Source: DATGFB01 sp032160545 (GTDB taxonomy: Bacteria; Actinomycetota; Actinomycetes; Mycobacteriales; Jatrophihabitantaceae). From it: DNA of 7,398 bases. Position 1 is the stretch's first letter. The number at the start of each line of letters is the position of its first letter. The position numbers and the translations under genes were made by a program. This document shows, in pieces, positions 1-5,692 of this stretch. The stretch covers positions 1 through 7,398 of the forward strand of contig JAVHVN010000135.1 in assembly GCA_032160545.1 (NCBI GenBank). Reading direction: 5' to 3'. A model generated the notes under the pieces. It was not told the DNA's origin. It did no database searches and saw nothing but the letters and a program-made list of their open reading frames with translations.

Positions 1-2
1 AG

Positions 3-314
3 GTCGTCGGCAAGTTCAGCGACGGTCCCGGCAACATCGTCGAGCGCATCCTCGCCGGCGAGGTAGACATCGTGCTGAACACCCCGTGGGGAAACGCCGG
101 GCCGCGCATCGACGGCTACGAGATCCGGACCGCGGCGGTCACCGCGGGGATCCCCTGCCTGACGACCGTCCAGGCCGCCGCGGCCGCGGTGCAGGGCATC
201 GAGGAGTTGATCCGCGGCGAAGTCGGCGTCGAATCGTTGCAGCACCTGCATGCCCACCTCGCCGAGTGGCGGGGCGCGACGCCGGCCGACCACGGACGGG
301 GGAGCGACGCATGA
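3..314 (+). CDS. carB: Carbamoyl-phosphate synthase large chain, C-terminal fragment (5' end outside window)
   Basis: These are the last 103 residues of the large subunit of carbamoyl-phosphate synthase, which makes carbamoyl phosphate from ammonia (delivered by CarA from glutamine), bicarbonate and two ATP for pyrimidine and arginine synthesis. What is visible is the C-terminal MGS-like regulatory domain. Its conserved run NTPWGNAGPRIDGYEIRTAA is followed by GIPCLTTVQAAAAAVQGIEEL, which fits the usual 'TTVQG-x-AAVQGIE' close of CarB except that Ala replaces the usual Gly after TTVQ. In the family this domain binds allosteric effectors such as UMP, ornithine or IMP; which apply here cannot be read from the sequence. 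The frame is open from base 3 to the TGA at 312-314, so the gene begins upstream of the window. Its stop overlaps the pyrK start by four bases (ATGA), consistent with one operon and coupled translation. Confidence 0.95.
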   Translation, partial: VVGKFSDGPGNIVERILAGEVDIVLNTPWGNAGPRIDGYEIRTAAVTAGIPCLTTVQAAAAAVQGIEELIRGEVGVESLQHLHAHLAEWRGATPADHGRGSDA

Positions 315-1177
315 CCGCCGCCCCCGTGCAGGAGGTCGCCGAGATCTTCGCCATGCAGAAAGTCGGCGAGTACGTGCAGTTCACCGTCGTGGCTCCCGGT
401 GTAGCGCAAGGCTTCGAACCCGGGCACTTCGTCGCGGTAGCGGTTGGCGGCGAGAACACCTCGATGCTCCTGCGCCGGGCGTTCGCGCTCTACGGAGCGA
501 CCCCGAACGGCGACTTCGCCGGCACCGTCCAGTTCGTCGTCGCGGCTCACCGTGCCGGCACCCGATGGCTGCTCGAGCGCAAGGTCGGCGACCGCATCGA
601 CGTCGTAGGGCCGCTGGGTACGCCCTTCCCGCTGCCGTCCGGGCCGGCCCCTGCCGTCCTGGTAGGCGGCGGCTACGGCACCGCTGTGCTGATCCCGCTG
701 GCGCAGGCGCTGATCACGCACGGCTCACCGGTCGAATTCGTCGTCGGGGCTTCGACGGCCTCGCGGCTGTTCGGTGAGCTCGTCGCCAAGCGCCTCGCCG
801 GATCGGTGACGGTCACGACCGACGACGGCTCGGCGGGGCACCGGGGCGTCGTCACCGACGTGCTGCCCGGCGCCATCACGCGCATCGGCGCCGAGGTCGT
901 GTACGCGTGCGGGCCGATGCCGATGCTGCGCGCGGTCGGCGAGGTCGCGCGCGACCACGCCATCCATGCGCAGGTCGCCGTCGAAGAGGCGATGGCCTGC
1001 GGCATCGGCGTCTGCATGACCTGCGTACTCCCGGTGCGGGGGGACGACGGCAGGTCCCGGTTCGTGCGCTCCTGCGTCGAGGGGCCGGTCTTCGACGCCG
1101 ATCGCGTCCGGTGGCACGACGTGGGCCGGCTGCCCTCCGATCTCATCGGAGCCGACGCCATGGGAGGCGGTCACTGA
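311..1177 (+). CDS. pyrK: Dihydroorotate dehydrogenase B, electron-transfer subunit (FAD/[2Fe-2S] protein)
   Basis: This 288-residue protein carries electrons from the FMN of PyrD to NAD+ in class 1B dihydroorotate dehydrogenase. An N-terminal flavin-binding barrel (about residues 5-105) holds the FAD motif LLRRAFALYG (R55-R56, F58) and the GPLG turn at 100-103. An NAD-binding half follows, with GGGYGTA at 119-125 and CGPMPML at 200-206. The C-terminus has the family's [2Fe-2S] ligands Cys230, Cys235, Cys238 and Cys255 in C-x4-C-x2-C-x16-C spacing, so the protein looks fully functional. The ATG at 311 is chosen because GGAG (301-304) sits six bases upstream, it overlaps the carB stop as ATGA, and homology begins there; the open frame further upstream is antisense-quality arginine-rich noise. 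It abuts pyrD directly. Other members of the ferredoxin-reductase superfamily look similar, but the pyrD neighbour and the cysteine cluster settle the identity. Confidence 0.95.
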   Translation: MTAAPVQEVAEIFAMQKVGEYVQFTVVAPGVAQGFEPGHFVAVAVGGENTSMLLRRAFALYGATPNGDFAGTVQFVVAAHRAGTRWLLERKVGDRIDVVGPLGTPFPLPSGPAPAVLVGGGYGTAVLIPLAQALITHGSPVEFVVGASTASRLFGELVAKRLAGSVTVTTDDGSAGHRGVVTDVLPGAITRIGAEVVYACGPMPMLRAVGEVARDHAIHAQVAVEEAMACGIGVCMTCVLPVRGDDGRSRFVRSCVEGPVFDADRVRWHDVGRLPSDLIGADAMGGGH

Positions 1178-2140
1178 ATGGCTGACATGCGCACCAACCT
1201 CGCGTGGTTCCAGCTGCCCAATCCGATCCTCACGGCCTCCGGGTGCGCAGCGGCCGGTCGCGAGCTGCATCAGTTCTTCGACGTCGCCGACCTCGGTGCC
1301 GTCGTCACCAAGTCGATCATGTCCCGGGCTCGCTCCGGCCGGCCGACTCCCCGCATGGCCGAGACCCCGAGCGGCATGCTGAACTCGATCGGCCTGCAGG
1401 GCCCCGGCATCGAATCGTTCATCAAGAACGATCTCGCCTGGCTGGCACAGCACGGCGCGCGCACGGTCGTGTCGATCGCGGGCACGCACACGGACGAGTT
1501 CGTCGAGGTGGCGCGCAAGCTGCGAGGCCACCCCGCCGTGTCCATGCTCGAGGTCAACATCTCGTGCCCGAACGTCGAGAGCCGCGGGCAGGTCTTCGCA
1601 TGCGACGCCATCGCGTCGTCCCGGGTGATCGGTGCCGTGCGCCGCGCCGCCGACCCCGCTCAGCCGGTATTCGCGAAGCTCTCTCCGGACGTCACCGACA
1701 TCACGCACATCGCGCGGGCCTGCGCCGACGCCGGTGTCGACGGGTTCTCGCTCATCAACACCCTGCTCGGCATGGTCATCGACACCGACACGATGGCGCC
1801 CGCGCTCGGCGGCGTGACCGGCGGGCTCTCCGGTCCCGCGATCCGGCCGGTCGCGGTGCGCTGCGTGTGGCAGGTCAAGCAGGCGGTGCCGCACCTTCCG
1901 ATTCTCGGCATGGGTGGCATTCGCACCGGCCTGGACGCGCTGCAGTTCCTGCTCGCCGGGGCCTCGGCGGTGTCGGTCGGCACCGCGGTCTTCGGCGACC
2001 CGACCGCGCCGGTGCGCATCCTGCGCGAACTCGAGCAGACCTTGGACGAGCGTGGGATCGCCGCCGTGTCCGATGTCATCGGCCGCGCCCACCGCGCCCC
2101 GGCCGCGTTACTGAGCGCAGCCGCGGCGAGCCCGCGGTAG
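1178..2140 (+). CDS. pyrD: Dihydroorotate dehydrogenase, class 1B catalytic subunit (FMN)
   Basis: This cytosolic FMN enzyme oxidises dihydroorotate to orotate, the fourth step of UMP synthesis, passing electrons to PyrK. The 320-residue TIM barrel shows the class 1 signature throughout: ASG at 20-22, TKS with Lys45, NSIGLQ at 69-74, the active-site loop NISCPNV with catalytic-base Cys130, FAKLSPD with Lys167, NTLLGM with Asn194, GGLSGPAIRP at 215-224, and the FMN phosphate loops GMGGI (244-248) and GT (268-269). Class 1 and 1B enzymes use Cys as base, whereas class 2 enzymes use Ser; together with the adjacent pyrK this makes it class 1B. The ATG at 1178 follows the pyrK TGA with no gap and has GGGAGG at 1162-1167 ten bases upstream; a second in-frame ATG at 1187 is less well placed. 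Length is normal for the family, and no motif is broken. Confidence 0.95.
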   Translation: MADMRTNLAWFQLPNPILTASGCAAAGRELHQFFDVADLGAVVTKSIMSRARSGRPTPRMAETPSGMLNSIGLQGPGIESFIKNDLAWLAQHGARTVVSIAGTHTDEFVEVARKLRGHPAVSMLEVNISCPNVESRGQVFACDAIASSRVIGAVRRAADPAQPVFAKLSPDVTDITHIARACADAGVDGFSLINTLLGMVIDTDTMAPALGGVTGGLSGPAIRPVAVRCVWQVKQAVPHLPILGMGGIRTGLDALQFLLAGASAVSVGTAVFGDPTAPVRILRELEQTLDERGIAAVSDVIGRAHRAPAALLSAAAASPR

Positions 2141-2144
2141 CCGG

Positions 2145-2999
2145 ATGAGCTCCCCGCGATCGGTCGCCCCGCCGACCTTCGGGGCCCGCCTCGACGCGGC
2201 GCTGTCCGCACGCGGACCGTTGTGTGTCGGCATCGACCCGCATCCCGCGCTGCTCGAGTCGTGGGGCCTCACCGACGACATCGACGGGCTGCGCCGGTTC
2301 GCCGACATCTGCGTCGCGGCGTTCGGCTCGACGACCGCGGTGCTCAAGCCGCAGTCGGCCTTCTTCGAGACCTACGGTTCGGGCGGCATCGCGGTGCTGG
2401 AGACCACCGTGGCCGCCTGCCGGGCAGCGGGCGCGCTCGTGATCCTCGACGTCAAGCGCGGTGACATCGGCTCGACGATGACTGCGTACGCGCGTGCCTA
2501 CCTCGATCCGTCTGCACCGCTCGCGTCCGACGCGCTCACCCTCTCGCCGTTCCTCGGCATGGGCTCGCTGGCTCCCGCGTTCGTGCTCGCCGCGCAACAC
2601 GGCCGCGGGGCGTTCGTCCTGGCGCTCACCTCCAACCCCGAGGGCCCGCAGTTCCAGCACGCGCGGACGGCCGGCGGCGCCTCGGTCGCGCAGACCGTGG
2701 TCGACGAGTTGGCCGCGCTCAACGCCGGCACCGCGCCGCTCGGCTCCTTCGGTGTCGTGGTCGGCGCAACCATCGCCACCACCGACGTCGATCTCCAGAG
2801 CCTCAACGGCCCGCTGCTGGTGCCGGGCATCGGTGCCCAGGGCGGCACCGCCGAGGACGTCCGGCGGCTGTTCGCAGGCGCATTGCCCGCGGTCGTCCCG
2901 AGCGTGTCGCGCGAGGTGCTCAAGCACGGGCCGGACGTCGCGGCATTGCGCGACGCGGTGACCCGGCAGGTCGAGACGTTCGCGTTCCTGCGCGCCTGA
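2145..2999 (+). CDS. pyrF: Orotidine 5'-phosphate decarboxylase, subfamily 2
   Basis: PyrF decarboxylates OMP to UMP, the last step of de novo UMP synthesis. The 284-residue protein belongs to the longer bacterial subfamily 2, as in mycobacteria. Visible motifs are VGIDPHP with Asp31, VLKPQSAFFE with Lys68, and the catalytic Asp-Lys-Asp array LDVKRGDIGST (Asp102, Lys104, Asp107), where Val replaces the Ala seen in the common 'DAKRGD' form. TSNPEG lies mid-protein and the phosphate-binding loop LVPGIGAQGG near residue 230. The ATG lies four bases after the pyrD stop without a strong ribosome site, which suggests translational coupling. It appears to be the last gene of the operon, because the next genes run toward it on the other strand. 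In many actinomycetes pyrF is followed by mihF-gmk-rpoZ; here it is not. Confidence 0.95.
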   Translation: MSSPRSVAPPTFGARLDAALSARGPLCVGIDPHPALLESWGLTDDIDGLRRFADICVAAFGSTTAVLKPQSAFFETYGSGGIAVLETTVAACRAAGALVILDVKRGDIGSTMTAYARAYLDPSAPLASDALTLSPFLGMGSLAPAFVLAAQHGRGAFVLALTSNPEGPQFQHARTAGGASVAQTVVDELAALNAGTAPLGSFGVVVGATIATTDVDLQSLNGPLLVPGIGAQGGTAEDVRRLFAGALPAVVPSVSREVLKHGPDVAALRDAVTRQVETFAFLRA

Positions 3000-3043
3000 A
3001 CTCATCATGAGTCCAAGGCCTCACACCGCCGCCGACGTCGCCG

Positions 3044-3068
3044 GGCTCATCGACCGCGGAGTCGAGCC
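3044..3068 (+). terminator. Possible hairpin terminator after pyrF
   Basis: GGCTC and GAC at 3044-3053 can pair with GTCGAGCC at 3061-3068, giving eight base pairs with a three-base bulge and the loop CGCGGA. It lies 45 bases past the pyrF stop, in the 106-bp gap before the end of the convergent minus-strand block, which is where a terminator would be expected. There is no T-tract, so this is only a GC-rich hairpin in a suggestive place. A second small perfect hairpin, CCGGC-GTCAG-GCCGG at 3100-3114, overlaps the stop codon of the small minus-strand ORF. I see nothing else in 3000-3105. Confidence 0.25.
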
Positions 3069-3105
3069 GCCCGCTGGTTGCGGCCGAACCCAGCGACGAC
3101 CGGCG

Positions 3106-3270
3106 TCAGGCCGGCACGCTGTCCGGGTCGTCCGGGCCGGGCAGCGGCTCGACGGGCGCTGGGGGCAACGTCTCGGGCGTGTCGGGGGACAGTTCGCCGG
3201 GATCGTCCGGCACCGGCTCGCTCGGGTCGATCGGCGGGTACTCGTCCGGATCCGGACCTGGCTGCACCAT
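3106..3270 (-). CDS. Small acidic proline-rich protein, 54 residues, function unknown
   Basis: Reading the minus strand from the ATG at 3270 to the TGA at 3106-3108 gives a 54-residue peptide beginning MVQPGPDPDEYPPIDPSEPV. Nineteen residues are proline and fourteen are Asp or Glu. There is no Lys, Arg or His and no Cys, so it would be disordered and strongly acidic (calculated charge near -14). It has no signal peptide or membrane segment. This even, low-complexity pattern of PxD and PxE units is unlike the arginine- and serine-rich peptides that the other frames of this GC-rich stretch produce, which is the main reason to think it is translated. It lies 36 bases after the membrane-protein gene on the same strand and may be its operon partner. 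No good ribosome site precedes it; TAGAAC six bases before the ATG could be a weak -10 for a leaderless transcript. I do not recognise a family. Confidence 0.55.
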   Translation of the reverse strand: MVQPGPDPDEYPPIDPSEPVPDDPGELSPDTPETLPPAPVEPLPGPDDPDSVPA

Positions 3271-3306
3271 GGTCCAGTTCTACCGGGCCGGACGTTGCGG
3301 CTGCGA

Positions 3307-3759
3307 TCAGGGCGTGGGGTCACTCGCCTTGATCTCGCGGAAGTGCCGGTAGCTGTAGAGGATCAGCGCGAGGGCGACCAGGCCCGATACGACGATGGAG
3401 ACGCCGGTGGGCCAGCCGCCCGGCAGCCACCACCTCTCGTCGATCGGCCACCAGCCGGGCACGTCCGGCGAGGCACTCCAGAACACGCCGAGCGCGAGCA
3501 ACGCGGTGACGCCGAGGCAGGACAGCAGGATCCGCGGCCAGGTCTCCACCCCGTCGGCCGCTGCCTGCAGCGCGCGCTGCTTGACCGGCTCGAGGCGGCG
3601 GCGCGCCCACTCGTACTGCTGCGACAGCAGGGCCAGTCCGCCGACGATCGCGAGCAGGCCTGGCCCCGGCAGGACGAGCGCCGCCAGTCCGCCGAGCAGC
3701 AGCAGCCAGCCGACGGCCTCCAGACTGAGCCGCTTGAGTGCACGAGCCCCGCGTTTCAC
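3307..3759 (-). CDS. PGPGW / TIGR02611-type transmembrane protein
   Basis: This 150-residue inner-membrane protein has no known biochemical role. The family hallmark is visible as LVLPGPGLLAIVGGLALLSQQYEWARRRLEPVK (residues 28-60): a Pro-Gly-Pro-Gly turn between two short hydrophobic helices (about 15-30 and 33-45), then a conserved, positively charged amphipathic stretch. Two more membrane segments follow near 75-95 and 117-136. Between them is a tryptophan-rich loop (GWWPIDERWWLPGGW) probably on the outer face, and the protein ends in a charged tail. I use the GTG at 3759 because homology to this family starts at 'KRGARALKR'; a GTG eight codons earlier (3783) is possible, and neither has a strong ribosome site. 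The gene runs toward pyrF and is preceded by a 133-bp gap with a perfect inverted repeat. The family assignment is firm; the function is unknown. Confidence 0.85.
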   Translation of the reverse strand: MKRGARALKRLSLEAVGWLLLLGGLAALVLPGPGLLAIVGGLALLSQQYEWARRRLEPVKQRALQAAADGVETWPRILLSCLGVTALLALGVFWSASPDVPGWWPIDERWWLPGGWPTGVSIVVSGLVALALILYSYRHFREIKASDPTP

Positions 3760-3813
3760 CCCGTCATCATTCCGTGTGGTCACCCGGTGGCGCACTGCCT
3801 GATCCGGGTCCAC

Positions 3814-3831
3814 GCTGAGTGCATACTCAGC
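3814..3831. promoter_or_regulatory. Perfect 18-bp inverted repeat, candidate operator
   Basis: GCTGAGT-GCAT-ACTCAGC has perfect seven-base arms around a four-base centre. It lies about 55 bases upstream of the membrane-protein start (3759, minus strand) and 62 bases past the end of the upstream gene, inside their 133-bp gap. The length, symmetry and moderate GC content resemble a dimeric repressor site, but it could also be the hairpin of a terminator for the upstream gene; no T-tract follows on either strand. I see no other feature in this gap. Confidence 0.4.
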
Positions 3832-3892
3832 CGGGCGAGTTCCGGCGCACAGCGCTCCGCCGGTTCGTGCTTCGGACCCGACGTCGCGACCG

Positions 3893-4501
3893 TCATCCGG
3901 CGGCGAACACGGAACGGGCGTCGGCGAGGAAGGCAGCGGACGTCCCGGCGGGGTCGCCGACCGCGACCTGCGAGTAGGTGCGCACCGCACCGAACGGTGC
4001 GTTCCAGAACGTTCCCGCCTGCTTCTCCCACGGTCCGGCGTAGACGTACGGCTGCGAGCTGAAGTCGTCGCCGGGGGAGAAGCCGAGGTTGAGCCCCCGC
4101 CCGTCCGGCGTCGTGACGGTGACTGCGATGTCGAAGTGCTCTGGCCAGAGGATGACCGGGCTGATCGCGTCTGCGCCCGCATCGAGCCCCGACAGCACCG
4201 ACGAGCCCAGCGACCACCACGCGACCAGGACCGCCTCGGCGGCCGGGTCGACGCCGTCGAGCGGCGTGCGGGTGACACGCGCGCCTGACTCGCGCACCAG
4301 GTCCGGCCCGGATACGGACAGCCGGACGGTTGCGTCGCCGTCGCCCGGGAACCAGCCGGTCGCGAACCCGCCCTCGGTCGCAGTGAGTGCGAGTTCGGTG
4401 TTGGCGGCGTACTGCTCGGCGGCCATCCGTTCCGCCGTCGCGTGCAACGCGGCGCGGGTCGCGGCGAGCTCGGCCAGGTCGAGCAGGACTGGCAGGGTCA
4501 C
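3893..4501 (-). CDS. Conserved actinobacterial hypothetical protein ('WPEHF...YxGPWE' family)
   Basis: This is a 202-residue, probably soluble protein of unknown function. It resembles a group of uncharacterised actinobacterial proteins that I recognise by pattern only. The N-terminal helix reads LAATRAALHATAERMAAEQYAA (residues 12-33) and is followed by ELALTATEGGFATGWFPG, then the central motif PVILWPEHFDIAV (116-127). The C-terminal part has LGFSPGDDFSSQPYVYAGPW (139-158) and TFWNAPFGAVRTY (164-176). The density of Trp, Pro, His and Asp in the last two blocks suggests a conserved pocket, but no known catalytic signature is present. There is no signal peptide or membrane helix. The GTG at 4501 is chosen because family similarity starts just after it; the frame stays open upstream to 4690 but would then run across the promoter region of the divergent GAF-ANTAR gene. 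It is probably the first gene of the minus-strand block. Confidence 0.75.
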   Translation of the reverse strand: MTLPVLLDLAELAATRAALHATAERMAAEQYAANTELALTATEGGFATGWFPGDGDATVRLSVSGPDLVRESGARVTRTPLDGVDPAAEAVLVAWWSLGSSVLSGLDAGADAISPVILWPEHFDIAVTVTTPDGRGLNLGFSPGDDFSSQPYVYAGPWEKQAGTFWNAPFGAVRTYSQVAVGDPAGTSAAFLADARSVFAAG

Positions 4502-4524
4502 CCGGCCATCATGACGCAGCCGAA

Positions 4525-4540
4525 GGCTGATTGCGCAGCC
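4525..4540 (+). other. Small hairpin with ANTAR-like hexaloop in divergent promoter region
   Basis: GGCTG (4525-4529) and CAGCC (4536-4540) enclose the six-base loop ATTGCG, which has A at position 1 and G at position 4, the pattern described for ANTAR-bound hairpins. The same GGCTG can instead pair with CAGCC at 4517-4521 around a GAA loop, so two hairpins compete. The stems are only five base pairs and I find no convincing second hexaloop nearby, so this may be chance. It lies about 190 bases upstream of the GAF-ANTAR gene; whether it is transcribed is unknown. Confidence 0.2.
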
Positions 4541-4603
4541 GGGAAGAGCCGCGGACCTCACGCCGTTCAGATCCGGTCGCCGCAGGTCGCGGACGACTCG
4601 GCC

Positions 4604-4628
4604 GTTCGGTGGATCGATTCTCGGGTAC
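4604..4628 (+). promoter_or_regulatory. Weak SigB/SigF-like promoter candidate for the GAF-ANTAR gene
   Basis: GTTC at 4604-4607 and GGGTAC at 4623-4628, separated by 15 bases, are each one base from the GTTT / GGGTAT elements of actinobacterial stress sigma factors. The implied transcript would start near 4635, leaving a leader of about 95 bases. Such short degenerate motifs arise easily by chance, so this is a hint only. Confidence 0.2.
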
Positions 4629-4702
4629 TCCTCCTCCGGACGCACGAGACGACCCGTGTCTGGCGCGCAACTGATCGAAATGCGTATCAACCATGGGCGC
4701 TC

Positions 4703-4708
4703 TAGGCT
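4703..4708 (+). promoter_or_regulatory. Likely -10 element of the GAF-ANTAR promoter
   Basis: TAGGCT fits the actinobacterial TAnnnT (TAGRNT) -10 pattern and would place the transcription start near 4714, just ahead of the ribosome site GGAGG at 4719-4723 and the ATG at 4728. No good -35 sits 16-18 bases upstream, which is common in this phylum. The rest of the 226-bp divergent region (4502-4727) shows nothing more than the weak candidates listed separately. Confidence 0.4.
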
Positions 4709-4727
4709 CCCCGCTCACGGAGGCGAC

Positions 4728-5486
4728 ATGGACGGAGAACTCGATCTCGCGGCCGTCCTCATCGAGGTCACGACCTTGGTCGCCGACGGCGTCGATCTCC
4801 CCGAGACTCTCGATCGCATCGCCGAGTACTCCATCCACGCCATCAGACCGGCCGATGGCGTCGTGCTCACCGTCTTCGAACAGGGCCGTCCGGTGGCGAC
4901 CGTCGCCCGACCGCACGGGCTCGTCGTCACCGACGAGTTGCAGTACGGCTTGCAGGAGGGCCCGGCGGTGACGGCGCTGGCCGAGCGTCGCGTGATCCTG
5001 TGCCATTCGCTCGGCGCGGCGAGCGAGTGGCCACGCTTCCGCGCCCAGGTCGCGCGGATGGGGATGCACAGCGTCCTGGCCGTGCCGTTGGTCATGGGGC
5101 CGACGGTGGTCGGTTCGCTGTGCATGTATGCCGAGGGCAAGGGCCGCTTCACCGAGCGGGACGTCCGCGTGGCCGAGCGGTTCGCGAAGTCGGCCGCGGC
5201 CGTGGCGCGCAATGCCCAGGTGCTCTCCCGGGCGCGCATCCAGCTGACGCAGCTGCAGGAAGCGCTGCAGGTGCGGCCCGTCATCGACCAGGCCATCGGC
5301 ATCATCCGCAGTCGTTCCGGCCGCTCTGCCGAGGACGCCTTCGGTCGGTTGAAGGAAATCAGCAGCGCCGAGAACCTCAAGGTGTCTGAGGTGTCGGCGC
5401 GCATCGTGCAGGAGGCAGTCCGCCGGGCCCACCTGCGCAGGGACGGCATGGTTTCGCCGACCCGACGTGACGAAGACCTCGTCTAG
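4728..5486 (+). CDS. GAF-ANTAR domain regulator (putative transcription antiterminator)
   Basis: This 252-residue cytosolic regulator has an N-terminal GAF sensor domain (about residues 8-160) and a C-terminal ANTAR domain (about 173-230). The GAF part shows ADGVVLTVFEQGRPVATVA and the strand-helix run SVLAVPLVMGPTVVGSLCMYAEGKGRFTERDVRVAERFA (residues 115-153). The ANTAR part shows LQEALQVRPVIDQAIGIIRSRSGRSAEDAFGRLKEISSAENLKVSEVSARIVQEAV, matching the family's 'RxVIdqAxGII...sxeeAFxxLrxxS...N.kvxxVA..iV' pattern. ANTAR domains bind paired RNA hairpins and prevent termination; the signal sensed by the GAF domain cannot be read. A coiled segment (VLSRARIQLTQLQEAL) links the two domains. The ATG at 4728 has GGAGG at 4719-4723, a slightly short four-base spacing, and the open frame upstream is not family-like. 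It is followed by a structured 206-nt gap and two response-regulator genes on the same strand. Confidence 0.92.
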   Translation: MDGELDLAAVLIEVTTLVADGVDLPETLDRIAEYSIHAIRPADGVVLTVFEQGRPVATVARPHGLVVTDELQYGLQEGPAVTALAERRVILCHSLGAASEWPRFRAQVARMGMHSVLAVPLVMGPTVVGSLCMYAEGKGRFTERDVRVAERFAKSAAAVARNAQVLSRARIQLTQLQEALQVRPVIDQAIGIIRSRSGRSAEDAFGRLKEISSAENLKVSEVSARIVQEAVRRAHLRRDGMVSPTRRDEDLV

Positions 5487-5538
5487 GTGAAATCGGTGCT
5501 AATACTTGTTCAGGAAGATATTAAGAGCTAGCTTCACC
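5486..5538 (+). other. AT-rich long hairpin directly after the GAF-ANTAR stop
   Basis: GGTGAA (5486-5491) pairs perfectly with TTCACC (5533-5538). Nested inside, TAATACTT (5500-5507) pairs with AAG plus TATTA (5515-5523) across a one-base bulge, leaving the loop GTTCAGG. The outer arm begins inside the stop codon. The segment is strikingly AT-rich for this genome. It may be a 3' end structure of the GAF-ANTAR mRNA, or the hairpin may be incidental to the promoter it contains. Confidence 0.45.
5506..5534 (+). promoter_or_regulatory. Candidate housekeeping-type promoter for the first response regulator
   Basis: TTGTTC (5506-5511) and TAGCTT (5529-5534) are separated by exactly 17 bases. The -35 keeps the TTG core and the -10 fits TAnnnT. 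The start would fall near 5541, giving a leader of about 150 bases that contains three perfect-arm hairpins plus a possible fourth. The location in the only AT-rich patch between two genes supports a promoter. It overlaps the hairpin at 5486-5538. Confidence 0.4.
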
Positions 5539-5541
5539 GCA

Positions 5542-5692
5542 CGAGACGAGGAAAGCGTCTCGAGGAGCCGTCTCCGCCGGCGCAAGCCCGTGTACGGCTC
5601 CGATCTACCCGGGGAGGCTCCGCCCTTGTGAGACCCACAGCGGCGGAGGGGTGTCGCGAAAACTGCGACCGACGTACCACAGGGCGCGCATC
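5542..5692 (+). promoter_or_regulatory. Structured leader with four consecutive hairpins
   Basis: Four hairpins with perfect arms follow one another: CGAGACG/CGTCTCG (5542-5562, loop AGGAAAG); GGAGCCGT/ACGGCTCC (5564-5601), enclosing a small GGC-GCAA-GCC hairpin with a GNRA tetraloop; CTCCGCC/GGCGGAG (5618-5648), with an inner TGTG/CACA stem; and GTCGC/GCGAC (5653-5669). The response-regulator ribosome site AGGG (5681-5684) follows. I do not recognise a known riboswitch. No T-tract follows any stem, so simple intrinsic terminators are not obvious. No hexaloop of the ANTAR A-N-N-G type is seen here, which weakens direct binding by the neighbouring ANTAR protein. Some GC-rich hairpins are expected by chance, but this spacing and number are unusual. 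Confidence 0.5.

Noticed and set aside
725..2092. Long minus-strand open frame of 455 codons antisense to pyrK and pyrD
   Set aside because: Its product is rich in Arg, His, Gly and Asp with no domain pattern, and the opposite strand encodes two complete, motif-perfect enzymes. This is the usual GC-skewed shadow frame.
3007..4062. Plus-strand open frame of 351 codons just after pyrF
   Set aside because: It runs antisense to the membrane protein and the small acidic ORF, has shadow-type composition, no ribosome site and no resemblance to mihF or any other gene expected after pyrF.
4502..4690. N-terminal extension of the minus-strand hypothetical protein to a TTG at 4690
   Set aside because: The extension is Arg- and Pro-rich, unlike the family, and would cover the promoter region of the divergent GAF-ANTAR gene. 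The GTG at 4501 fits the family start.
5542..5648. Known riboswitch (c-di-GMP, c-di-AMP, fluoride or cobalamin type) in the leader
   Set aside because: The GCAA-capped stem and GC-rich arms recall parts of several classes, but the conserved core sequences of each are missing by eye. A covariance search would be needed to revive the idea.
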